Assembly: GCA_029859555.1 (NCBI GenBank)
Contig: JAOUCV010000056.1
Coordinates: forward strand, 1 to 9,695
Origin: Gammaproteobacteria bacterium
Lineage (GTDB): Bacteria; Pseudomonadota; Gammaproteobacteria; UBA9214
Length of the DNA: 9,695 nucleotides
Direction of reading: 5' to 3'
The notes under the pieces were generated by a model that was not told the origin of the DNA, made no database searches, and worked only from the letters and a program-made list of their open reading frames with translations. This document shows, piece after piece, positions 1 to 6,330 of the stretch; position 1 is the stretch's first letter, and every line of letters starts with the position of its first letter. The position numbers and the translations under genes are program-made.

Positions 1-55
1 CCGTAACCGCAACGTCGGCAAACATTAATCTGGAATTGCTTTCCAATTACTGCTT

Positions 56-81
56 GACGCCGGACGCGCGCGTCCGGCGTC
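56..81 (-). terminator. Perfect GC-rich hairpin just downstream of cbbS
   Basis: A perfect 26-base palindrome with two 13-nt arms (left arm GACGCCGGACGCG) begins 13 bases beyond the cbbS stop codon. It would fold into a very stable RNA hairpin at the end of the cbbLS message. In the minus direction it is not followed by a T-run, so it is not a textbook intrinsic terminator. It could instead protect the 3' end of the transcript or weaken read-through into genes to the left of the window. The remaining bases 1-55 show only a weak AATTG/CAATT inverted repeat (34-48) and no gene. Confidence 0.45.
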
Positions 82-93
82 GTTTCGCCTTGC

Positions 94-420
94 CTAGCGG
101 TACACCACAAAGGCCAGACCCTGGCTCTGCGAGTAATTGTCATAGGCAACGAAACGCACCATGTGGTCGGGAAAATCGCGGTGGCAGGCTTCAATTTCCG
201 CCAGCACCGTGTCAACCGACTGCTCGCCGAACAGCGGCAGCTTCCACATGTACCAGTAATTCACGCGCTGGCTGGTACCTTTCTCGGCATGTTCAACCGA
301 AGGGTTCCAGCCCTGGCTGATCGCATAGGCGATCTGTTGGCGCACCTGATCGGCGTCCAAAGGCGGCAGGTAAGAGAAAGTTTCATATTTCCTGCCGGTT
401 TTATAAGTTTCAACGGCCAT
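94..420 (-). CDS. cbbS: RuBisCO small subunit, form I (108 aa)
   Basis: This is the small subunit of ribulose-1,5-bisphosphate carboxylase/oxygenase. Eight copies cap the L8 core of the cytoplasmic L8S8 enzyme and support its activity and assembly. Recognisable family signatures are [10 protein letters not shown] (residues 11-20), the QGWNPSVEH segment (36-44), [13 protein letters not shown] (55-67) and the C-terminal [18 protein letters not shown] (91-108). The length is normal for form I bacterial subunits. The N-terminus is short, resembling the form IA small subunits of carboxysomal enzymes rather than those with an N-terminal insertion; this is recollection of the family, not a computed alignment. 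The start has a good ribosome site (AAGGAA on the minus strand at 427-432, 6 nt away). It follows cbbL after a 72-base gap and is surely co-transcribed. Whether carboxysome genes follow cannot be seen because the window ends 93 bases downstream. Confidence 0.98.
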   Translation of the reverse strand: MAVETYKTGRKYETFSYLPPLDADQVRQQIAYAISQGWNPSVEHAEKGTSQRVNYWYMWKLPLFGEQSVDTVLAEIEACHRDFPDHMVRFVAYDNYSQSQGLAFVVYR

Positions 421-455
421 ATCAATTTCCTTTCAGTAGTAGGCTTCAATCCGGG

Positions 456-479
456 CGCGCGCGACCAGAGTCGCGCGCG
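456..479 (-). promoter_or_regulatory. Stable stem-loop in the cbbL-cbbS intergenic gap
   Basis: A 10-bp perfect stem (CGCGCGCGAC at 456-465 paired with GTCGCGCGCG at 470-479) closes a 4-nt loop. It sits 13 bases after the cbbL stop codon in the 72-base gap before cbbS. No T-run follows, so full termination is unlikely. Hairpins between cbbL and cbbS are often thought to stabilise the upstream message or adjust the large-to-small subunit ratio. That role is inferred here; the pairing is directly visible. Confidence 0.6.
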
Positions 480-492
480 TTCCTGTTGCAGA

Positions 493-1914
493 TTACTTGT
501 TCTGGATATCCAGCTTGTCAACGGTGTCGAACTCGAACTTGATTTCCTTCCACGTTTCCATGGCGATCTTGAGTTCGGGTGAGTGCTGTGCAGCAGCGGT
601 AAGGATTTCCTTGCCTTCCTGCTCGATTGCACGCCCTTCGTTGCGGGCCCGCACGCAGGCTTCCAGCGCGACACGGTTGGCGCAGGCGCCGGCCGCGTTG
701 CCCCAGGGGTGACCCAGGGTACCGCCACCAAACTGCAGCACGGAATCGTCGCCGAAGATGCTGACCAGTGCCGGCATGTGCCAGACGTGGATACCACCAG
801 AGGCCACGGCGAAAGCGCCAGGCATGGAACCCCAGTCCTGATCGAAAAAGATACCGCGGTCGCGGTCTTCCGGGATGAAGGATTCACGCAGCAGATCGAT
901 CCAGCCGAGGGTGGAGGCACGGTCGCCTTCCAGCTTGCCCACGACGGTACCGGTATGCAGATGGTCGCCGCCGGACAGGCGCAGGATCTTGGTCAGCACA
1001 CGGAAGTGAATACCATGGTGCGGGTTACGGTCAATAACGGCGTGCATGGCGCGGTGAATATGCAGCAGCATGCCGTTATCACGGCACCAGTCGGCCAGAC
1101 CCGTGTTGGCGCAGAAGCCGCCGGTGATGTAGTCGTGCATGATGATCGGAGCACCGATCTCTTTCGCGTACTCGGCACGCTTGAACATCTCATCAGGAGT
1201 CGGCGCGGTCACGTTCAGGTAGTGGCCCTTGCGCTCACCGGTTTCGGCCTCGGATTTCAGGATGGCTTCCATCACAAAGTCGAAGCGCTGGCGCCAGCGC
1301 ATGAACGGCTGGCTGTTGACGTTCTCGTCGTCCTTGGTGAAGTCCAGACCACCGCGCAGACATTCGTACACGGCACGGCCGTAGTTCTTGGCGGACAGAC
1401 CGAGCTTCGGCTTGATGGTGCAGCCCAGCAGCGGTCGACCGTACTTGTTCATCACGTCGCGCTCGACCTGGATACCCAGGGGCGGACCGCCGCAGGTCTT
1501 CACATAGGCGATCGGGAAGCGCACGTCCTCGAGACGCAGGGCGCGCACGGCCTTGAAGCCGAACACGTTACCGACCAGTGAGGTGAACACGTTGACCACC
1601 GAACCCTCTTCGAACAGGTCGATCGGGTAGGCGATAAAGGCATAGAAGCAGGTGTCGTCACCCGGCACATCCTCAATGCGATAGGCACGGCCCTTATAAT
1701 AGTCCATATCGGTCAGCAGGTCGGTCCACACCGTGGTCCAGGTGCCGGTGGATGATTCCGCAGCGACCGCCGCAGCTGCTTCTTCACGATCCACGCCTGG
1801 CTGTGCCGTGATCTTGAAACATGCCAGAAGGTCGGTATCCAGTGGGGTGTATTCCGGCATCCAGTAGGTTTGCCGGTAATCTTTAACCCCTGCCTGGTAG
1901 GTTTTCTCTGCCAT
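493..1914 (-). CDS. cbbL: RuBisCO large subunit, form IA type (473 aa)
   Basis: This is the catalytic subunit of RuBisCO, which carboxylates ribulose-1,5-bisphosphate to two 3-phosphoglycerates in the Calvin-Benson cycle. All active-site landmarks are present: E53 in the N-terminal ESSTGTW motif, K168 and K170 in TIKPKLG, the carbamylated lysine K194 with metal ligands D196 and E197 in [17 protein letters not shown] at 285-292, and the loop-6 lysine K327 in GTVVGKLEG. Length and ends match bacterial form I enzymes, and the N-terminal sequence ([19 protein letters not shown]) and C-terminus (VDKLDIQNK) look like form IA. The start is fixed by an AAGGAG ribosome site at 1923-1928, 8 nt upstream. 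It is the first gene of cbbLS, transcribed leftwards from a control region at about 2031-2100. No frameshift or missing catalytic residue is seen, so the enzyme is predicted to be functional. Confidence 0.99.
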   Translation of the reverse strand: MAEKTYQAGVKDYRQTYWMPEYTPLDTDLLACFKITAQPGVDREEAAAAVAAESSTGTWTTVWTDLLTDMDYYKGRAYRIEDVPGDDTCFYAFIAYPIDLFEEGSVVNVFTSLVGNVFGFKAVRALRLEDVRFPIAYVKTCGGPPLGIQVERDVMNKYGRPLLGCTIKPKLGLSAKNYGRAVYECLRGGLDFTKDDENVNSQPFMRWRQRFDFVMEAILKSEAETGERKGHYLNVTAPTPDEMFKRAEYAKEIGAPIIMHDYITGGFCANTGLADWCRDNGMLLHIHRAMHAVIDRNPHHGIHFRVLTKILRLSGGDHLHTGTVVGKLEGDRASTLGWIDLLRESFIPEDRDRGIFFDQDWGSMPGAFAVASGGIHVWHMPALVSIFGDDSVLQFGGGTLGHPWGNAAGACANRVALEACVRARNEGRAIEQEGKEILTAAAQHSPELKIAMETWKEIKFEFDTVDKLDIQNK

Positions 1915-2036
1915 CGGGTTTACTCCTTAACAGTTACGTAAGAATTCGGTGGTGGCGTATGACTCGTGGTCGCTGAGTCTGTCGCCTCGGCCCGGAAACG
2001 CGGATCCCCGAAGGGTCTGTTCCGGTGGTTAAAATA

Positions 2037-2087
2037 TATGACGCTGCCGTCATAAATAACATTCAAAGTTTATGATAATAACCATAA
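2037..2087 (-). promoter_or_regulatory. Nested inverted repeats, candidate CbbR operator of cbbLS
   Basis: Three overlapping inverted repeats are packed into 51 bases. They are TATGACG/CGTCATA (2037-2043 and 2048-2054, 4-nt loop), TCATAAA/TTTATGA (2050-2056 and 2069-2075, 12-nt spacer) and TTATG/CATAA (2070-2074 and 2083-2087, 8-nt spacer). LysR-type activators, including CbbR, typically bind adjacent AT-rich dyad half-sites of T-N11-A kind upstream of the promoter. The cluster lies about 125-170 bases upstream of the cbbL start and immediately upstream of a possible -10 (TATATT), which fits an activator site. The repeats are seen directly; binding by CbbR is inference. Confidence 0.5.
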
Positions 2088-2118
2088 TGAAAGCTTATAG
2101 ATAAAACCGTCCGCCCGG

Positions 2119-2142
2119 TCCTGCCGAAAAAATGCGGCAGGA
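2119..2142. repeat. Eight-base-pair stem-loop upstream of the cbbLS operator
   Basis: TCCTGCCG (2119-2126) and CGGCAGGA (2135-2142) pair perfectly around an 8-nt A-rich loop. An A-run (2146-2151) lies a few bases to the right. In neither direction is the stem followed directly by a T-run, so it is not a clear intrinsic terminator. It may insulate the cbbLS control region from transcription entering from either side, or be a protein site; no function is established. Confidence 0.4.
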
Positions 2143-2494
2143 GAGAAAAAAGCTTTAAAAACAGTCAACTATAGTTACATCCCGGGTTCTAACCGAAGTC
2201 ATCAGGCGCGAACCGTTCGCGGGGCCCTGATTGATCAGCCAACCCGAGAATACCCTTCATTTTAACAAGGTATCTCAGCCGGATACGCTGCCGCTTGCGA
2301 TGTGCTGCAGGCCTGTACCGAAGTCATTACGCCAGTGCCTGAGCCCGGCGATGCCGTTTTGGGGTTGCTCCTCTGCCTGCATCAGCCGTGGCGGTCACCC
2401 TGACAATGAACGATGTGTAAAACCTGCAGCCCTGCACAGTGAAGCAGAAGCCGGCTCGGGCTGAGTATACAGAAGCACACCGGTCTGTCCACAG

Positions 2495-2836
2495 ACGCGT
2501 TGGAGTCGGCCGCGACCTGCCTTGCGCTGGCCGCGCAATCGATTCTGGCTCATTAAATCCGGACACGAGTTGCAGCGCTACGGCCGTTCGATCGCCCAGC
2601 TGCTCACCGTGGTGGAGCAGGTGCCCGGGGAGATGCAGGGACTGCAGCGCGGGCACGCGGGCATCACCGTCGCCAGCACTGCCAACTATTCCGGGCCAAG
2701 GCTGCGGGCAACCTTCCGCATGCCTCACGCGGGCGTCAGCGTGAGTCTGGATAACATTAACCGGGAAGGCCTGATCCGTCGTAAACGCGCCATCAGTTCA
2801 TCCTTGATCCGGGCGTTAGTGGTGACTGAATGTTAA
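2495..2836 (+). pseudogene. cbbR: Degraded cbbR (LysR-type RuBisCO regulator) remnant
   Basis: In the frame starting at 2522 the translation contains SGHELQRYGRSIAQLL, VVEQVPGEMQGLQRGHAGI, TVASTANYSGPRLRATF and HAGVSVSLDNINREGLI. These match, in order, the linker helix and start of the effector-binding domain of CbbR-type LysR regulators (compare the family pattern GREL.RYARSI, LKGLRRG.L.IAVASTANYFAPRLLA.F, HPGVEVSLDV.NREGL). A preceding piece in another frame (VGRDLPCAGRAI, about 2495-2530) looks like the end of the DNA-binding domain with a deletion and frameshift. The helix-turn-helix is unrecognisable, and after NREGLI the similarity ends with a stop at 2834-2836, so about two thirds of a normal regulator of roughly 300 residues is gone. 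It is divergent from cbbL, the classical cbbR position. CbbR normally activates cbbLS in response to metabolites. Identification rests on pattern recognition, not on a database search. Confidence 0.8.
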
Positions 2837-2857
2837 AAGTTGATTAGTAGTTGCGTA

Positions 2858-2873
2858 TTTTTACTCTGACCCC
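2858..2873. repeat. Possible transposon-associated repeat scar
   Basis: The 16-base string at 2858-2873 reads on the minus strand as GGGGTCAGAGTAAAAA. From memory, similar GGGGTCAGAGT-type strings occur repeatedly beside REP-associated or IS-type transposases in proteobacterial genomes. No transposase is present here, and the assignment is weak. It lies right after the broken end of the cbbR remnant, so it may mark the rearrangement that removed the rest of that gene. The surrounding 2837-3037 shows no gene. Confidence 0.2.
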
Positions 2874-3026
2874 AAACATCTCTTTAATTATCGGCCCCGA
2901 ATATCAGCCGTCGAGAAACAGCACCTGCAGCATCCCCACAAAGGACTTTAAAATTGCTTTAGGCAACTGTATCTTTAAGTAATCGTGCATACAGATTCCG
3001 AATAACTACACGAACAGTTAATAACC

Positions 3027-3033
3027 AAGAGGA
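3027..3033 (+). promoter_or_regulatory. Ribosome binding site of the SulP transporter gene
   Basis: AAGAGGA lies 4 bases before the ATG at 3038. The spacing is on the short side but the match is good, and it supports this start. The region from the cbbR remnant to here (2837-3026) is AT-richer and probably contains the promoter. TTGCTT at 2955-2960 is a possible -35, but no convincing -10 is found at the right distance. Confidence 0.6.
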
Positions 3034-3037
3034 TCCA

Positions 3038-5290
3038 ATGCGGGCGAGAGACAAACCACAAAACGGCATCGCCGGGCTCAGGCACTGGCGTTATGATCTG
3101 GGTGCCGGCTTGCAGGTGGCATTGGTGTCCCTGCCCCTGTCCCTGGGCATTGCCGTGGCCTCGGGTGCGCCGCCGGTGACCGGGGTTATCTCCGCCATCA
3201 TTGCCGGACTCATCTTCCCCTTTCTTGGCGGCGCCTACGTCACCATCAGTGGCCCCGCCGCCGGACTCGCCCCGGCCCTGCTGGCCGGCATGCTGATGCT
3301 CGGCGATGGCGACCTGACCGCCGGTTATCCGCTATTGCTGGTGGCCATCTGCATTACCGGCTTTGTGCAGATCATACTCAGCCTGATGAATGCCGGCCGC
3401 TTCTCGATTTTCCTGCCGGCAACCGTGGTGGAGGCCATGCTGGCCGCCATCGGGATCATGATCATTGTCAAACAGATCCCGCCGCTGCTGGGAGACCTGG
3501 CGCCGCTGAGCAAGGACATGCTCACGGCCATTCTGAAATTACCCGAAAGCCTGACCCGTATCGAGGCGCCGGTGATGATCACCGGTATTATCTGCCTGTT
3601 CCTGATGTTTTATCTGAACACGACCCGCATCAACTGGCTGCGGCGGGTACCCGCGGCCCTGGCGGTGGCCATCGTCGGCATCATTCTGGGATACGTCTTC
3701 AACCTGGAGCCCCGGTTTCTTATAAATATGCCCGACAACATCCTGCAGGGTGGAATCACACTGCCGGATTTCGACAGCGTTTGGAACCGTACGGAACTGT
3801 GGGGCAGCGTGTTGATTATCGTCATTACCCTGACCTTGATCGACGGCATTGAATCGCTGGCAACCATCGCTGCAGTGGACAAGATCGACCCCTTTCAGCG
3901 CAAGTCCCACGCCAACACCACCCTGCGTGCCATGGGCGTATCCAATATGTTGTCCAGTATTGCGGGCGGCCTGACCATCATCCCCGGTGGCGTGAAAAGC
4001 CGCGCCAATATTGACGCCGGCGGACGCACCCTGTGGGCGAATTTCTACAATGCCGTGTTCCTTATCGTCTTCCTGTTTCTGGCCAAGGACCTCATCAGCC
4101 GCATACCGCTGGCCGCCATCGGTGCAATTCTCGTTTACGTGGGCTGGCGCCTGTGCGAATACCGCGTGTTCAAGAAGACCTATGCCATCGGTCGTGACCA
4201 GATTGTCATCTTCCTCGTCACCATCGTCGCCATTCTGGCCACGGACCTGTTGTTTGGCATCATGATCGGTATCGCCGCCGAAATCAGCATACTGGTCTAT
4301 CTGCTGAGCCCGTCTTTTCGCACCGTGCTCACGGGCCGCCTGAATTTTTCCCAGGCCTTTGCGCTGTTACTGCGCAACTTGCTGGATCTGTTCAGGAGTC
4401 CCATTATCAAGCTGAAAGAGGAGGAGCATGGCGGGCTGCCGCACTTCCAGATCACGCTGGGCTCGGTCGTATGCTTCAATCTTCTGTCACTGGATAAATT
4501 ATTGCAGACCATGCCGGAGCGATGCGCGGTAACCCTGGTGGCCAGTGAATCCGGCCATATCATCGACCATACCGGCATGGAATACCTTCACGATTTTCAG
4601 GAAGAGTGTCTGCGGGAAGGCCGCGCCTTCCGGCTGGTGGGCATGGAAAACTATTACCAGTTCACCCCGCATTCGCTGTCGGCGCGCATGCATGACGCCA
4701 AGCTGGTGCAACAGAAAGCCACGCTGTCGGCGCGCTCGCGCATGATGGAAGAAATCGCCGCACACCGCGAACTGGGTTTCAGCCCATCGGTATCGGGTGT
4801 ACTCAACCGGCATGATTTTATTTACCTGCGGCGTGGCGACATGCGCCAGGAAAGCAATGTCATGACCGGCGAACACAACAGCTGCCACATCAAGCTGTTT
4901 GACTACAGTCACACGGCGGCGCCGGATTACTATACCGAACTCCGCCACACGCTGATTATCCTGCGTCCGCAGGCTGAGAATATGCAGCTGCCCGACCTGG
5001 TGATTACCTCGGGTCATTACCTCGAACGCTATCTGGTGGGTCTTGAAGAAATGGACAACCCGGAACTGCTTGCCCAATTGCAGCATTACAGTGTCTACCG
5101 GAGTCCGGGAGGACCCGACCCCGAGGCGATCCTGAAGAGATTGCTGCCGTTTTTACAAGTGAATTCCGGTTTGTTTATCGAGATCCATGACAACGCCGTG
5201 CTCATCTTCCATCCGGGACAGGACCTGGAAACCGAGGACGGGGTGCAGAAACTGTTCACCCTGGGGGCAGAGTTCTGCGCCGGGGCGTAA
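3038..5290 (+). CDS. SulP-family anion transporter with STAS and extra C-terminal domain
   Basis: This is an inner-membrane SulP (SLC26) transporter of 750 residues. The transmembrane core spans about residues 20-425 and shows family hallmarks: YVTISGPAAGLAPALLAG (67-84) and GGLTIIPGGVKSRANIDAGGRT (310-331), the latter written here only as a family-typical segment. A STAS domain follows at about 455-545 (SLDKLL, IIDHTGMEYLHDFQEE). The remaining part (about 578-748) is an added domain not usual in SulP proteins; its pattern NVMTGEH...IKLFDYSHT...LPDLVITSGHYLERYL resembles an uncharacterised cytoplasmic domain seen in other bacterial membrane proteins. SulP members carry sulfate, bicarbonate or other anions, and several sit beside RuBisCO or carboxysome genes and take up bicarbonate (the BicA type). 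The neighbouring cbbLS makes bicarbonate the best guess; sulfate or sulfite transport in a sulfur-oxidiser is the alternative. It is divergent from cbbLS and convergent with the next gene. Confidence 0.93.
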   Translation: MRARDKPQNGIAGLRHWRYDLGAGLQVALVSLPLSLGIAVASGAPPVTGVISAIIAGLIFPFLGGAYVTISGPAAGLAPALLAGMLMLGDGDLTAGYPLLLVAICITGFVQIILSLMNAGRFSIFLPATVVEAMLAAIGIMIIVKQIPPLLGDLAPLSKDMLTAILKLPESLTRIEAPVMITGIICLFLMFYLNTTRINWLRRVPAALAVAIVGIILGYVFNLEPRFLINMPDNILQGGITLPDFDSVWNRTELWGSVLIIVITLTLIDGIESLATIAAVDKIDPFQRKSHANTTLRAMGVSNMLSSIAGGLTIIPGGVKSRANIDAGGRTLWANFYNAVFLIVFLFLAKDLISRIPLAAIGAILVYVGWRLCEYRVFKKTYAIGRDQIVIFLVTIVAILATDLLFGIMIGIAAEISILVYLLSPSFRTVLTGRLNFSQAFALLLRNLLDLFRSPIIKLKEEEHGGLPHFQITLGSVVCFNLLSLDKLLQTMPERCAVTLVASESGHIIDHTGMEYLHDFQEECLREGRAFRLVGMENYYQFTPHSLSARMHDAKLVQQKATLSARSRMMEEIAAHRELGFSPSVSGVLNRHDFIYLRRGDMRQESNVMTGEHNSCHIKLFDYSHTAAPDYYTELRHTLIILRPQAENMQLPDLVITSGHYLERYLVGLEEMDNPELLAQLQHYSVYRSPGGPDPEAILKRLLPFLQVNSGLFIEIHDNAVLIFHPGQDLETEDGVQKLFTLGAEFCAGA

Positions 5291-5394
5291 ACGCAACGGC
5301 GCCGCATCCATTCACCGTCATTTCAAAGAAAGTGGGCAATCAGCGCTTGCACTGCCGTCGACCCATTTATCGGTGCGACTTGTTCCAGCAGCGG

Positions 5395-6330
5395 TCAAAG
5401 GCTCTCAAGATGTTTCACCATCCTGTCGCGTAAAGCCGCGTCGGGTAAACGTCCGAAGCCTGCTGCCATATTATCGATCATGTGGTGGACTTTGGAGGTT
5501 GCCGGAATCGCGCAGGTCACTGCCGGGTGGGAGACAACAAATTTCAGAAAGAATTGTGCCCAGCTGTCACAGTCGAATTCTGAAGCCCAGTCAGGCAGTG
5601 ATTTGCCCTTTACCGCCTGGAACAGATTGCCACGCTGAAAGGGCCGGTTGATAAATGTCGCCATACCGCGTTCTTTTGCAATCGGTAGCAGGCGCTGCTC
5701 CGCTACCCGGTTTTTGATATTGTAGCTGAACTGCACGAAATCGAAAGCTTCGGTCCTCATCAGGGTTTCGAGTTCCTGGTGGTCACGGCCATGCGAGGTG
5801 GTGATGCCAATGTAACGAATCTTCCCCTCGGCTTTCCACGTGTTGAGTGTTTCCAGTTGCACCTGCCAGTCGCGCAGGTTATGGATCTGCATGAGATCAA
5901 ATCGCTTGACTCCCATGCGCTGCGCCGAACGCTGCATCTGCCGAATGCCGTCCTGCTTGCCCCAGGTCCACACCTTGGTCGCTGCAAACAGGGCTTCCTT
6001 GTTGTGAACCCGGCGTAACAGGTCGCCGGTCACCTGTTCGGCCGAACCGTACATTGGAGACGAATCAATCACTGCGCCACCGTGATCGAAAAAAGCCTGC
6101 AGCACTTCCAGCAGCCGGCCACGCGCCCGCTCATCGTCACCTGCATCAAAGGTTCGGGAGGTACCCATGCCGATGACGGGCAAGCGTTCGCCGGTACCGG
6201 GGATGGCTTTCCTGATTGGGGGCAGCGTCTTCGCCAGTAGTGCGGAAGGGCTCAACATTATTGCCAGGCTGAGGCTGCAGACGCTCTTGATGAAGGTTCG
6301 ACGTGAAATACCAGCAACGGTGTGTTTCAT
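5395..6330 (-). CDS. Tat-exported aldo/keto reductase (311 aa)
   Basis: This is a member of the aldo/keto reductase family, which folds as a TIM barrel and normally uses NADPH to reduce carbonyl compounds. The catalytic tetrad is complete: D89 and Y94 (VIDSSPMYGSAEQ), K119 (AATKVW) and H150 (LMQIHN). The N-terminus MKHTVAGISRRTFIKS carries a twin-arginine motif (SRRTFIK), then a hydrophobic stretch and a possible cleavage site after ALLA (about residue 34), so export of the folded protein to the periplasm is predicted. A longer reading begins at 6399, but 6330 is preferred: it has an AAGGGA ribosome site 6 nt upstream, places the Tat motif properly and overlaps the stop of the upstream carrier gene as ATGA. 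The substrate is unknown. How a nicotinamide enzyme would get its cofactor outside the cytoplasm is an open point. Confidence 0.92.
   Translation of the reverse strand: MKHTVAGISRRTFIKSVCSLSLAIMLSPSALLAKTLPPIRKAIPGTGERLPVIGMGTSRTFDAGDDERARGRLLEVLQAFFDHGGAVIDSSPMYGSAEQVTGDLLRRVHNKEALFAATKVWTWGKQDGIRQMQRSAQRMGVKRFDLMQIHNLRDWQVQLETLNTWKAEGKIRYIGITTSHGRDHQELETLMRTEAFDFVQFSYNIKNRVAEQRLLPIAKERGMATFINRPFQRGNLFQAVKGKSLPDWASEFDCDSWAQFFLKFVVSHPAVTCAIPATSKVHHMIDNMAAGFGRLPDAALRDRMVKHLESL

Larger units (their letters stand above)
1915..2437. promoter_or_regulatory. cbbL upstream region without a gene
   Basis: This stretch of about 520 bases holds the cbbL leader (1915 to about 2025), an AT-rich control section (about 2031-2100), a stem-loop (2119-2142) and a further 270 bases in which no convincing gene was found. 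It contains a short palindrome, AACTATAGTT at 2167-2176. Open frames between 2231 and 2464 show no recognisable protein family and no good ribosome site. In minus-strand reading, TATATT near 2032-2037 is a possible -10 element for cbbLS, giving a leader of roughly 110 nt. No good -35 hexamer is present at the usual distance, as is common for promoters that depend on a LysR-type activator. Confidence 0.5.

Noticed and set aside
261..920. Minus-strand open frame of 219 codons overlapping cbbS and cbbL
   Set aside because: It runs out of frame through both RuBisCO genes and spans their intergenic hairpin; composition is that of a shifted GC-rich reading.
583..1581. Long plus-strand open frame of 332 codons opposite cbbL
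   Set aside because: It is the antisense shadow of a fully supported cbbL; no own family signature or ribosome site.
2192..2327. 11-base direct repeat ACCGAAGTCAT at 2192-2202 and 2317-2327
   Set aside because: Too short and single-pair; could well be chance in a region of this size, and no element lies between.
2231..2464. 77-codon plus-strand frame upstream of the cbbR remnant
   Set aside because: No ribosome site, no family match and no alignment to the missing CbbR helix-turn-helix.
2955..2967. TTGC-TTTAG-GCAA inverted repeat upstream of the SulP gene
   Set aside because: Four-base arms are within chance expectation, and no promoter pair could be aligned with it.
4499..5086. Minus-strand open frame of 195 codons inside the SulP gene
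   Set aside because: Antisense shadow of the STAS and C-terminal part of the transporter; no recognisable domain.
5291..5394. Search for a terminator between the convergent SulP and aldo/keto reductase genes
   Set aside because: Only imperfect pairing (around GTCGAC and TGCGAC) and no T-run; not strong enough to list.
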